A stretch of 64,000 nt of DNA from Prevotella sp. (GCA_017462915.1 JAFTQG010000013.1:62001-126000); one strand, 5' to 3'; shown: positions 44,090 to 52,822, counted from the first letter of the stretch. Program-made: numbers and translations. The notes: generated from the letters alone by a model not told the origin.

Positions 44090-47000
44090 TTGAGATTCTT
44101 GTTTTTCATATCGCTTTTTCTGTCCGTCACTATATGCCGGGCGGATTTCTTCTGCCGTAAGCGCGACTTTGCGGCGGCAGACGGACTTATGCAGAGCCAT
44201 ATATCCAATGTGCAGCAGGACAGGAACGGTTTCATGTGGTTTGCTACATGGAACGGCCTGATACGCTATGACGGTTACGGTTTCCATACGTTTAAGCCCA
44301 TATTATGCTCTGACAATACAATCTATTCAAACAGGATTTACAACATAAAGAACAGCTCTACGGGCGATATGTGGTGCGTATCGTCAGACAACAGACTGTT
44401 CTCTTTCAGTTCCGCCACATGCCGTTTCACGGACATACAGAGACGTATCAGCTGCATAGACGGCAAGAAAGTGAAGGTCCTCACTCCGCTGAAGAACGGC
44501 TATACATGGGTCACGTTCAAGGATTATTCCTGCATACGCCTTTCCGATGCAGACCCTTTAAGGCGTTACAGATACTTTGCGGCAGGTTCCAAGTCGCTGA
44601 AAGGAAGCCGGAGGATATACAGTATCTGCATGGATGAGGAAGGCTATGAATGGATACTCACCGACCGTGGCGCAATAAACGTAAGCAAGGGACAGTTCAT
44701 TCCGGGACAGTTCCGTCATGTACACAGCATAGCCGGGTACACCGTCCTTATCAGTCGGGACGGCACGCTGCTAAGGATGACGTCGCGAGGCAGCAAGGAA
44801 CGTCTCATGATTGCCGGCAAGGAGAAGATAGAAATACGCTATGTCGTGTGCTCGGGAAGCCATGTTGTATGCGCGACGGATAACGGTATCTGGACTTTCA
44901 ATATAAGGACGAGGAAGTCGATGCACTGCAATACAGCCCCTGTCATATACCTTTTCAAGGATTCGCGACAACGCATCTGGTCTTTCGGAGACAGCAATTC
45001 CGTCGGTCTCATGACCGATGCCGGGACAGGAACTGTAAAGACATTGGAAGCAATGCCAGCATCGCCAGGAGAGCTGATGAAGAATCCTCAACTGATACTT
45101 GAGGACAACATGCACAATATAATACTGAAGCCCTGCCGTGGCGTGCTGTCATATTATGACGAAGATGCACAGACGTTGAAGGAATGCTCGTTCTACAATG
45201 ACAGTGCCAAGGAGACTTACGCTCCGAAAGACATAAAGAAATTCCTCATAGACAGAGACAACAACCTGTGGGTGTTCCATGCCGGCGGTGCCGACTGTAT
45301 CAGTTTCAGTCCTGCATTCTTCACACATTGGGAGAATGGGGCGGAGCAGGAGACGCGCGCCCTTATGGCCGATGCCATGGGACGCTATTGGGTCACGGAC
45401 AGGACAAATGCCGTCAGGCTTTTAGACCGTGACATGCGCCCTGCCGGATATATGGGCAGGCAGGGTAAGATAGCCAAGACGTACAGCGCATTCTCCGGTA
45501 TGCCGATGTATTGCATAAAGGAATCCCCTGACCATGGCGTGTGGATCGGCACGAAAGGCGAGGGCGCATACCTGCTCGAACCGCGCGACAACCGCCGTAC
45601 GGAGTATGCCGTAAAGCATTTCCGCCATGACGCAAGAGACCGCTATTCCCTGAGAAGCGACTCCGTATACGACATCGCCTTTATCAGCGGCAAGGTATTT
45701 ATGGCATCTTACGGCAATGGCTTGTCTGTGGGAATGAAGACAAAAGACGGATGGCGCTTTGACAGGATAAAGAACCAGCCGTCAGGGATGAAAGTCCGAT
45801 GTATCGTTGACTGCGGTGGCGGCATACTGCTTCTCGGCACTGCCGACGGACTTGTGACTGCCGACATGAGGAATGCCAATCGCCCGAAGTTCTATACAAA
45901 CAAGTACCGTAATGAATCCTGGGGACTGAAAGGCAACGACATCATGAGTATCGTGCGATGCGGCGGACACTACTATGTCTGTGTCTTCGGAAGCGGAATC
46001 AGCAGGATAGACTCACGCAATCTGCTAAGCGACAGCCTCCGTTTCACCAACTATATCATCCCGTCTGTCGGCACGGCAGACCAGATAAAGACAGCTGTCG
46101 TCGACGGAGACTGCATCTGGATAATGTCGGAGCAGTCCATAACATGCTTCTCTTCACGCTCCGGCCACCATTATACATATACACACGACTATTTCATAGG
46201 CGACTTCTCATTCTCCGAAGCCCAGCCTGTGATACGGGACGGATATGTCACTGTCGGCACCTCCGACGGCCTCCTGTCGTTCTCAGGTAACGAGATAGTG
46301 CAGGCGGCAGACAGCAGAAGGATAGTCGTCACAGGTGTACAATATCAGAACGAGACAGCGATGATGCCGCTGAACGACATGGACAGGTTCGTCATACGTC
46401 CCGAGCAGCGCAGCTTCTCGCTCTATCTCTCGTCTATGGAGTACGGCGGACGCAAGGACAGGCGTTTCAGATACATGCTCCAGGGGCACGACAGCGGATG
46501 GAACTACGCGCCCGGCAACCAGCCCACAGTTGTCTACAACAGCATTCCGCCGGGAGAATACAGCCTGCTGATAGAGGCGACAGACGACAACGGCCAGTGG
46601 GGAAAGACATCCAAAACGATAAGCATCGTGGTTACACCGAGGTTTGTCGAGACCGTATGGTTCCGCCTGATACTCATAATACTTGCCTTGACCGTCGTGC
46701 TGGGCATGGCATACGCCATCGGGTATTTCAAGCGAATGCGGAATATAATACAGCGGAAATACTCCCTGCTCCTCACAGTTGACGAACTCAGCGGTGGCAT
46801 ACGTGTGAAGGACAACAAGCCACAGGCAGGAGAGGACGAGGACAAAGACCGCCGTTTCATAGAGCAGTCGGCACGCTTCCTTAACGAAAACCTTACCAAT
46901 CCAGACCTTGTCGTGGAGGATTTCGCACGCTGTTTAGGCATGAGCCGCACAGCCTATTACAACAGGATGAAGCAGATCACAGGGCTGTCCCCTGTCGATT

Positions 47001-47188
47001 TCATAAAGCAGATGCGTATAAAGAAGGCCTTGAAACTCCTTGATGAAGGCGGGCTGTCCATTGCGGAGGTAGCCTATCGGGTAGGATTCTCAGACCCGAA
47101 ATACTTCTCAAGATGTTTCAAAGCCGAAATGAATATCACCCCTACACAGTATATGGAAAACCGTAAGTCGGGGCAGGAGACTATCTGA
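44090..47188 (+). CDS. Second transmembrane AraC regulator lacking kinase and receiver domains
   Basis: About 1030 residues. No ATG lies near the 5' end; the TTG at 44090 is preceded by GGAG and gives a signal peptide (RFLFFISLFLSVTICRA), while a TTG at 43985 is an alternative. The order is: Reg_prop propeller sensor (LMQSHISNVQQDRNGFMWFA, VWIGTKGEGAYLLEP), a Y_Y_Y domain (FRYMLQGHDSGWNYAPGNQP), one membrane helix (VWFRLILIILALTVVLGMAY), an acidic linker (AGEDEDKD), and an AraC HTH (FARCLGMSRTAYYNRMKQIT, YRVGFSDPKYFSRCFKAEM). As in the 12.1-15.1 kb gene, the kinase and receiver modules of hybrid two-component systems are absent. No glycosidase target is adjacent. Confidence 0.88.
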   Translation: MRFLFFISLFLSVTICRADFFCRKRDFAAADGLMQSHISNVQQDRNGFMWFATWNGLIRYDGYGFHTFKPILCSDNTIYSNRIYNIKNSSTGDMWCVSSDNRLFSFSSATCRFTDIQRRISCIDGKKVKVLTPLKNGYTWVTFKDYSCIRLSDADPLRRYRYFAAGSKSLKGSRRIYSICMDEEGYEWILTDRGAINVSKGQFIPGQFRHVHSIAGYTVLISRDGTLLRMTSRGSKERLMIAGKEKIEIRYVVCSGSHVVCATDNGIWTFNIRTRKSMHCNTAPVIYLFKDSRQRIWSFGDSNSVGLMTDAGTGTVKTLEAMPASPGELMKNPQLILEDNMHNIILKPCRGVLSYYDEDAQTLKECSFYNDSAKETYAPKDIKKFLIDRDNNLWVFHAGGADCISFSPAFFTHWENGAEQETRALMADAMGRYWVTDRTNAVRLLDRDMRPAGYMGRQGKIAKTYSAFSGMPMYCIKESPDHGVWIGTKGEGAYLLEPRDNRRTEYAVKHFRHDARDRYSLRSDSVYDIAFISGKVFMASYGNGLSVGMKTKDGWRFDRIKNQPSGMKVRCIVDCGGGILLLGTADGLVTADMRNANRPKFYTNKYRNESWGLKGNDIMSIVRCGGHYYVCVFGSGISRIDSRNLLSDSLRFTNYIIPSVGTADQIKTAVVDGDCIWIMSEQSITCFSSRSGHHYTYTHDYFIGDFSFSEAQPVIRDGYVTVGTSDGLLSFSGNEIVQAADSRRIVVTGVQYQNETAMMPLNDMDRFVIRPEQRSFSLYLSSMEYGGRKDRRFRYMLQGHDSGWNYAPGNQPTVVYNSIPPGEYSLLIEATDDNGQWGKTSKTISIVVTPRFVETVWFRLILIILALTVVLGMAYAIGYFKRMRNIIQRKYSLLLTVDELSGGIRVKDNKPQAGEDEDKDRRFIEQSARFLNENLTNPDLVVEDFARCLGMSRTAYYNRMKQITGLSPVDFIKQMRIKKALKLLDEGGLSIAEVAYRVGFSDPKYFSRCFKAEMNITPTQYMENRKSGQETI

Positions 47189-47290
47189 CGATACGTTTCC
47201 CTCCGTGTCCGCCGTCGTTTATTATGTAGACACCATGCGGCAGACTGCCCGTATCGCCTTCCTTCCCTGCACAGTTTGCCTTAACTGAAA
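47181..47290 (-). pseudogene. Decayed 3' end of a secreted-protein gene (sorting-tail remnant)
   Basis: On the minus strand a short frame reads KANCAGKEGDTGSLPHGVYI and then INDGGHGGKRIVR before a stop at 47181. LPxGVYIINxGxK is the typical end of Prevotella proteins with a type IX-like sorting tail (compare LPKGVYILNGYK at the end of the GH3 protein). A stop lies about 35 codons upstream and nothing coding follows, so only the tail survives. It overlaps the regulator stop by 8 bp. Confidence 0.6.
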
Positions 47291-47534
47291 GTCATAGTTT
47301 TTTATTTGTTGGTAATATGAGTTGGATTCTTTTATGGCACCAAATGTCATATGTTATGCCGGATGCCTTGAATGGGTATACAAATGGATGCCTTTGTCTG
47401 GATATCATGGAGTAGCCAAGTCATTATTATTGTTTTTCCAAATATCAACATTCTGAAAAAGTTTATCGGAATATATACTGATATAACTGTATAACTGTAA
47501 TATAGCAGTATACTATCAATTTATTTTGAAAATA

Positions 47535-47566
47535 TTTGGATATATTACGAAATTTCCCTATCTTTG
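47535..47566 (+). promoter_or_regulatory. Promoter of the BspA-like gene
   Basis: TTTG (47535-47538) is followed after 20 nt by TATCTTTG (47559-47566), close to the Bacteroidetes consensus. The resulting leader would be nearly 390 nt long. The stretch 47291-47534 shows no gene. Confidence 0.65.
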
Positions 47567-47567
47567 C

Positions 47568-47961
47568 CACGTCATAGCCTTGCTGAAAGCCCACGAGGGG
47601 CAGGGAGGGCGTGACACATATACATAATAGAAGCGTTACTGTACGCTTTGGATTTGACATCCTGAGAATCTCGCAAATTCATCTGTTCGTCAAAAACAAA
47701 GCAACGGGGACGCCACATGGGACGTATTATATTTTGCCGATACTGCACTGTTGACATGTTGTCAAGGTGTATGTGGGCATATATATACATCATCGTGGGG
47801 CTTTCAGCGTTGCTCGTTTCGACGAACAGGGCAATGCGAGAGCCTTCAGGATGTGGAACGAGTGACAGGACTGGCTCCACGTTTTTGTTTGTGTATGCTC
47901 AATCAATAATTCTTTTACTGCCATTCTGGAGTCGGTGACAAATAAAAACGTGCTAAACAAT
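47568..47961 (+). ncRNA. Long, repeat-rich leader of the BspA-like gene
   Basis: The leader contains two sets of inverted similarity. GCTGAAAGCCC-ACGA (47582-47596) matches the complement of 47793-47808. The stretch 47658-47706 matches the complement of 47809-47853 (sharing GACGAACAG and TCAGGATG). The order of the pairs makes the two foldings mutually exclusive or knotted, as in a regulatory RNA. I see no convincing ORF. The class is unknown to me. Confidence 0.4.
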
Positions 47962-48663
47962 ATGAGTACATTTACTAAAAGAGTCTGTATTTCTGCCATT
48001 TGCCTGATAATGGCAGTAGTTGTCTATGCCTACGATGCTGCAATTGATGGCATCTATTATGATCTAAACACCGAGAACAAAGAAGCAAGCGTAACGTATT
48101 CTTCATATGATTATGCTTCTTATTCTGGCATAGTCACCATTCCCAATTATATTAATGTTGAAGGAACAGGCTATTCTGTGACAAGCATCGGAGAATTAGC
48201 GTTCGAGAATTGCGAAAATCTGACATCTGTCACAATTCCAAACAGTGTGAAAACTATAGGGAATTGTGCTTTTTGGGGATGCAGAGGCTTGGTGTCGGTG
48301 ACGATTCCAAATAGTGTGACAACCATAGGAATTAGTGCTTTCCAAGGTTGTCGTAGCCTGACATCTCTCACAATTCCAAACAGTGTGATAAGTATCGGAG
48401 ACCTTGCTTTCCAAGATTGTAGCGGACAGACGTCAATAAAAGTGGAGCCTGGTAATCCTGTTTACAACTCGGCTGGAGATTGCAATGCAATAATAGAAAC
48501 AGCAACAAAAACATTGATTGCAGGATGCAAGAACACGATTATTCCTTCGGACATTACAGCAATAGGTGATGATGCTTTCTCGGGTTGCAAAGGGCTTAAA
48601 TCTATTGCAATACCCAACAACGTGACACGCATCGGAAAAAGAGCTTTCCACTTTTGTATTTAG
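47962..48663 (+). CDS. Short BspA-family leucine-rich-repeat protein, probably truncated
   Basis: About 233 residues from the ATG at 47962 (signal MSTFTKRVCISAICLIMAVV); the upstream ATG-like start at 47935 is less likely. The mature part has at least five LRR_5 repeats of 23 residues (LTSVTIPNSVKTIGNCAFWG, LVSVTIPNSVTTIGISAFQG). Such proteins bind host or matrix proteins at the surface and normally are much longer with a sorting tail. This one stops right after a repeat (GKRAFHFCI), without any tail, where the mobile region begins. A 3' truncation is therefore likely. Confidence 0.78.
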   Translation: MSTFTKRVCISAICLIMAVVVYAYDAAIDGIYYDLNTENKEASVTYSSYDYASYSGIVTIPNYINVEGTGYSVTSIGELAFENCENLTSVTIPNSVKTIGNCAFWGCRGLVSVTIPNSVTTIGISAFQGCRSLTSLTIPNSVISIGDLAFQDCSGQTSIKVEPGNPVYNSAGDCNAIIETATKTLIAGCKNTIIPSDITAIGDDAFSGCKGLKSIAIPNNVTRIGKRAFHFCI

Positions 48664-48856
48664 AAGGGTGTAACCAACTGCATATAATGAAAAACACTTG
48701 CAAATAAACCGTTGATTATCAGCACTATTCTAATTTTAACACTTCGCAGTCAGTTTTTGGTGCTTCGACATTTTCCGCATAATTTTGTGACGTATTTCTA
48801 TCGCGGTGAATGTACGGGGCTTTATTTTTGCCACAAAATTCAAGTCCGGCGACAAA

Positions 48857-48966
48857 GGTTGACAACGGTTTACAGACGGTGACAAAAGGCTGGTCGAAAT
48901 GCGAAAGTTGTCACAACAGTTAAGCAGGTTGATAACAGGTGACAATAGTTGACTTCAGTTCACTTC
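48857..48966. repeat. Iteron-like direct repeats with ~10-nt period
   Basis: Two clusters of GGTTGACAAC-like words occur: 48857, 48867 and 48878, then 48928, 48938, 48948 and 48958. The palindrome GTTGTCACAAC lies between them (48907-48917). They sit just upstream of the four-HTH protein gene and could be its operator, or recombination or replication sites. The rest of 48664-48856 shows nothing. Confidence 0.55.
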
Positions 48967-49014
48967 CCGATGGAATACACAGAAAAGAGTGTAAAACATT
49001 AAAATAAGGGAAGC

Positions 49015-49950
49015 ATGAAGACAACCAAGAAGTGCGCATTTTGCGGCAGGGAGTTCACCGCCAACAGCGGAATGCAGAAATATTGTTCTGTTAGCTGCGC
49101 TGACGAAGCCAAGAAAGAGAGAAAGAAAAGGAATGATGATTTCCTTAAGGCGGCAGAACCTGTTATAGGACTGAGGCAGCAGGAGTACCTCACATTCTCC
49201 AAGGCGGCAATCCTAATGGGCTGCTCGCGCCAGTACATTTATAAGCTTGTGTCACAGGGCAAGCTGAAAGCCTCACGCATCAGCAGCCGCATGGCTATCA
49301 TCCGCCGTGCCGACATCGAGAGGATGCTGGAGGGTAACCCTTATAATAAGGTAGTGTTCGGCAACCGACCGAAACCATCAATTCTTAAGCAGCGTCAGAA
49401 GAAGCAGGAAACCGCACCCGTTTCTGACGAGCCTTTGACTTACCTTTCCGGCGAGGAGGTGATGTCTATTTATAAAGTAAAGCAGATGTGGCTTTACACC
49501 ACCGCCAAGCACAACCAGATACCCATGTGTCGTATTGCCGGAAAGAACTATTACAGCAAAAGCCATGTGGAAGACTGTCTTGGACTGACCGTTGACACCT
49601 CTACTATTACCGAATGGCTCACAACTGATGAAGTGTTCGAGGAGTTTAGCATGAAGCCGAGCGCCATTCGTGCCTACGCATACCGCCACAGTATTCCCAC
49701 GAAGAAAGAGTACGGCATCACCTATTATTCAAAGACACACCTTGCAGAGCTGCGACAGATGGACATGGTGGCAGACGAACGCTATTGTACCGTGGAATAT
49801 GTGTCAGAGAAATACGGATTGTCGAAAGCCAACATCCACCATATCACCAAAGTTCATGGCATAGAGAAGAAGAAAGTGGGTGTAAGAAACCTACTTTTAC
49901 GTGCCGATGTAGAGCGTGCGATGGCGGAAAGAGCCGCAAAAGGACTGTAA
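49015..49950 (+). CDS. DNA-binding protein with zinc-finger motif and four tandem excisionase-type HTH units
   Basis: 311 residues. The N-terminus has a CxxC...CxxxC zinc-binding motif (CAFCGREFTANSGMQKYCSV, residues 7-30). Four MerR/excisionase-like winged-helix units follow: ~57-100 (FSKAAILMGCSRQYIYKLVS), ~140-187 (LSGEEVMSIYKVKQMWLYTT), ~200-247 (TTDEVFEEFSMKPSAIRAYA) and ~258-305 (TVEYVSEKYGLSKANIHHIT). Such proteins accompany integrases of Bacteroides mobilizable elements and probably shape the recombination complex or regulate excision. It lies directly downstream of iteron-like repeats and upstream of the integrase. Confidence 0.82.
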   Translation: MKTTKKCAFCGREFTANSGMQKYCSVSCADEAKKERKKRNDDFLKAAEPVIGLRQQEYLTFSKAAILMGCSRQYIYKLVSQGKLKASRISSRMAIIRRADIERMLEGNPYNKVVFGNRPKPSILKQRQKKQETAPVSDEPLTYLSGEEVMSIYKVKQMWLYTTAKHNQIPMCRIAGKNYYSKSHVEDCLGLTVDTSTITEWLTTDEVFEEFSMKPSAIRAYAYRHSIPTKKEYGITYYSKTHLAELRQMDMVADERYCTVEYVSEKYGLSKANIHHITKVHGIEKKKVGVRNLLLRADVERAMAERAAKGL

Positions 49951-49989
49951 ATTCGTTCCTTTTCCATTGATAATACGTTTATCTGTCAA

Positions 49990-50035
49990 TTATCATCATT
50001 AACTGCTATCAACGGCATATCATTCAGTTCCTTTG
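49990..50035 (+). promoter_or_regulatory. Duplicated regulatory/promoter block upstream of the integrase
   Basis: This ~46-nt block ends in ATATCATTCAGTTCCTTTG (50017-50035) and is nearly repeated at 52383-52428 before the excisionase-like gene (same 19-nt end, same TTATCATCA start). Shared control of both genes is likely. Confidence 0.7.
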
Positions 50036-50089
50036 TAGCATGGAGATAGTCTCCACCAAGTAACATTCATAAATAACAAAGAAAAGACT

Positions 50090-51214
50090 ATGAGTAATAT
50101 CTGTAAGACCGTGAACCTTTATACGCGGAAAATCAAGGGAGGCAAAATGCTGTCCTATTTCCTCGATTATTATCCCGGCTACCGTGACGAGACCACCAAC
50201 AAAGTGCTGCGCCACGAGTCGCTCGGTATCTACATTTATGCACATCCGAAGACACAGCGCGAGAAAGACTACAATGCACGGCTGTCGGAGAAAGCCGAAG
50301 CCCTGCGATGCCGTAGATACGAGGAGATTGTAAATGAGCGTTACGAGTTCTTCGACCGCAATAAACTCAACGGCAGCTTCATTGACTACTTCAAGAAATA
50401 CGCCGGGAAGAAAAACTCACGCTATGAGCAGGCGTTCCTGCACTTCAACCGTTTTACAGGTGGCAAATGTACCTTTGCCGAAATCACTGTGGAGCTGTGC
50501 AACAAGTTTCTGGAGTATTTGCGCACCACGCATCAGGTAATCCATACCAAGCGCAAGTTGCACACTAATACCATAGCCAGTTATTGGTCTGCGTTCCTTG
50601 GCACGCTCCATGCCGCCCACCGTGACAGGAAGATAAAGGAGAATCCCTGTCCCTATCTGGAACGCGCCGAAAGCATTCCGACAGACAAAGTTGGACTGTC
50701 AGCGGAAGAACTCATACGGTTGGCGGAAACACCTTGTGAAGTCCCCGTCCTGAAAACCGCCTTCCTTTTCTCCTGCCTTACAGGACTTCGAAAGAGCGAT
50801 GTCAAGGCATTCTCATGGGAAATGATACAGCCCGAAGCCGACGGCACTCTCTATATCACCACCCGTATGCAGAAGACAAAACAGATTGTCCACAATCCCA
50901 TCGGGGACGAGGCACTGGCTTTGATAGACAGCGGCACAAGAGAGGGGCTTGTATTCCCCGGTTTCAAGGATAACATGACACAGACTGCACTCAAACAATG
51001 GATAAAGGCGGCAGGAATCACAAAAAATATCACCTACCATTCAAGCCGCCATACATATTGTACCCTGCAACTGGAATCCGGAACGGACTCCCGAACCGTA
51101 CAGGAACTTGTCGGTCATAAGAACCTCACCACCACGCAGCAGTATCTTGACAGCGTTGACAGCAGGAAGAAGGAGGCGGCAAACCGCATCACATTGAAAC
51201 GTAAGACGGAATAG
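50090..51214 (+). CDS. Tyrosine recombinase (integrase)
   Basis: 374 residues. The N-terminal arm-binding and SAM-like core-binding domains (phage_int_SAM, ~100-200) precede the catalytic domain. The catalytic residues are visible: Arg in LTGLRKSDVK (~235), H-x-x-R in HSSRHTYC (~320), His in VGHKN (~345) and the nucleophile Tyr in TTQQYLD (~354). It integrates and excises the surrounding mobile element. It is of the type found in NBU/Tn4555-like Bacteroides elements. A perfect hairpin follows the gene. Confidence 0.95.
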   Translation: MSNICKTVNLYTRKIKGGKMLSYFLDYYPGYRDETTNKVLRHESLGIYIYAHPKTQREKDYNARLSEKAEALRCRRYEEIVNERYEFFDRNKLNGSFIDYFKKYAGKKNSRYEQAFLHFNRFTGGKCTFAEITVELCNKFLEYLRTTHQVIHTKRKLHTNTIASYWSAFLGTLHAAHRDRKIKENPCPYLERAESIPTDKVGLSAEELIRLAETPCEVPVLKTAFLFSCLTGLRKSDVKAFSWEMIQPEADGTLYITTRMQKTKQIVHNPIGDEALALIDSGTREGLVFPGFKDNMTQTALKQWIKAAGITKNITYHSSRHTYCTLQLESGTDSRTVQELVGHKNLTTTQQYLDSVDSRKKEAANRITLKRKTE

Positions 51215-51248
51215 CGTCATTCTATCGTTTTTGCTGTCTTACAAGCGA

Positions 51249-51284
51249 TTGGAGTATGATTTTGAGTATGAAATCATACTCCAA
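51249..51284. terminator. Perfect 14-bp hairpin after the integrase
   Basis: TTGGAGTATGATTT pairs with AAATCATACTCCAA around an 8-nt loop. It may terminate int transcription. A -7 box TAACTTTG at 51351-51358 then serves the next gene. Confidence 0.65.
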
Positions 51285-51409
51285 TATTAATTTGTCATAA
51301 ATTGCTGCGTTTATCTGCGACTATTTTCGCATATACCCAAACCTCCATAGTAACTTTGCTGTAAATAACCGTCAACAAGACATAATATCGAACAATAAAA
51401 TTATAGAAC

Positions 51410-52186
51410 ATGAGAAATTTGACTACGATTATCAGCAAAGAGACATGCCTTTTCTATGGTCTTCCCGGCACAGCTATCCTTGCCGTGTCACTTATCCTGT
51501 CCTGCAAAGTCGGCAATGACTTTGCAGGGAGCACGTTTGTAAACACAGTTTCTTTCTTTGGCAGCAATGTCCTGTTATGGCTGTTGTATCTGGTATTGTT
51601 CCAGTACCTGCCTGTTGACTTGATGAGGATTTGGCTGTCAAGGAAGAATCTCGTTAGCATTAAAGCAACAAAAAACAATGCGGATATAGGAACCGTTGCC
51701 ACTCCTGTCAGCATCGTTCATCCTATGACCGCCGAAGAATACAAAGCCCACTGTGCCGAGTTTGAGCGCAAAAAGCAGGAGGAACACCAAAAACTTGTCA
51801 AGCCTATCATAGATTATGTAGGCAGGGTGATGTCACCATTCATGGAGGAAGCAGAACTTGACCTTCTCCGCAATGAGATTCAGGCATGGTGTGATAATCC
51901 GAATCATAAGCCCAAACCTGTCAAGTTAAAAACGGTTCATGACTATAAGGACAAACTGAAGACTGTCTCTTTCAAGCATTTCATCTGGAATATAGCTGCA
52001 AGGCTTGGATTTGGGAATGGATATTCCGGGAAGATACAGGCCGATTTCATCAAGTCATTGTTCCCAAATGAATTGAAAGATGTAGAATCCAAATCATTGG
52101 AAAGAAGTCTGACAAATTCACCTGATGACGGTCACATAAAACTTGACAGGCCCAAGCATACAGACAATTATATTTTCCACTTTTAA
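51410..52186 (+). CDS. Membrane-anchored protein of unknown function (mobile-element gene)
   Basis: 258 residues. Two N-terminal membrane helices (about 18-36 FLPGTAILAV-like, and about 45-75 SFFGSNVLLWLLYLVLFQYL) precede a charged cytoplasmic domain with a predicted coiled coil (EEYKAHCAEFERKKQEEHQK). The remainder has no motif I recognise. Its place between integrase and excisionase suggests an accessory gene of the element, perhaps in maintenance or transfer. A terminator follows. Confidence 0.7.
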   Translation: MRNLTTIISKETCLFYGLPGTAILAVSLILSCKVGNDFAGSTFVNTVSFFGSNVLLWLLYLVLFQYLPVDLMRIWLSRKNLVSIKATKNNADIGTVATPVSIVHPMTAEEYKAHCAEFERKKQEEHQKLVKPIIDYVGRVMSPFMEEAELDLLRNEIQAWCDNPNHKPKPVKLKTVHDYKDKLKTVSFKHFIWNIAARLGFGNGYSGKIQADFIKSLFPNELKDVESKSLERSLTNSPDDGHIKLDRPKHTDNYIFHF

Positions 52187-52219
52187 CTACAACCGTCTTA
52201 TTCTAACAACTATAATGCA

Positions 52220-52247
52220 GGGAGGCTCTTACGGGCTTCCCTTTTTG
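52220..52247 (+). terminator. Intrinsic terminator
   Basis: GGGAGGC pairs with GCTTCCC across an 8-nt loop, followed by TTTTTGTT, 33 bp after the stop codon. Confidence 0.8.
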
Positions 52248-52382
52248 TTATATGTCATAGTATTCTGTGTTGCTTATTGGTTGCAATACAGCACCTGCTT
52301 ATATTTCCTTATTCCCTACTTTTTCCCCTTCTTTTTACGCCCTATTCCTTGATAGTACAGTTTTCTCAGGATTATCTGCCGA

Positions 52383-52428
52383 TTATCATCAATAATCTGT
52401 ATCACAGGTATATCATTCAGTTCCTTTG
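52383..52428 (+). promoter_or_regulatory. Second copy of the duplicated promoter block
   Basis: It shares its start (TTATCATCA) and final 19 nt with the block at 49990-50035, and ends 22 bp before the ATG at 52451. Confidence 0.7.
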
Positions 52429-52450
52429 CCGCAACTTAATTTTCAAAAGT

Positions 52451-52822
52451 ATGACAAACGAACTTACATTCAACGACCTCCCGCAGGTCGTGGCCGAGCT
52501 TCGGGATGAGGTAATCGGCATGAGGCAGATGCTCACCAGTCTGCAAAAGGAGAAAGGACAACGCAAAGAGAACACCCACCGCCCAATGTCGGTGGAGGAA
52601 GCAGCGGAATATCTGAAGATACCGTTGCGCACCCTTTATATGAAACTGGGTAACGGCACCATTCCTGCCACAAAGCCAGGCAAGCGGTATGTCCTTTATC
52701 AAGATGAACTTGACAAATGGCTGGAGTGCAACCGCAAGAATCCCGTTCCTCTGACCGATGAGGAACAGAACGCAGCCATTCTTGCTGCCAATAGACGCAA
52801 GCCCAACAAAAGGACATGGTAG
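52451..52822 (+). CDS. Excisionase-like helix-turn-helix protein
   Basis: 123 residues from the ATG at 52451; the frame is open further upstream but that includes the promoter block. The N-terminal ~35 residues are helical, then comes a MerR-like wHTH of the excisionase family (MSVEEAAEYLKIPLRTLYMK, YVLYQDELDKWLECN). The final KPNKRTW is basic. It likely directs excision or activates replication and mobilisation genes. Its stop overlaps the first possible start of the ATPase gene, so the two are translated together. Confidence 0.88.
   Translation: MTNELTFNDLPQVVAELRDEVIGMRQMLTSLQKEKGQRKENTHRPMSVEEAAEYLKIPLRTLYMKLGNGTIPATKPGKRYVLYQDELDKWLECNRKNPVPLTDEEQNAAILAANRRKPNKRTW

Noticed and set aside
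47568-47961. Diversity-generating retroelement template region near the BspA-like gene
   Set aside because: No reverse transcriptase gene is present, and the repeats are inverted and short rather than a direct template/variable repeat pair.
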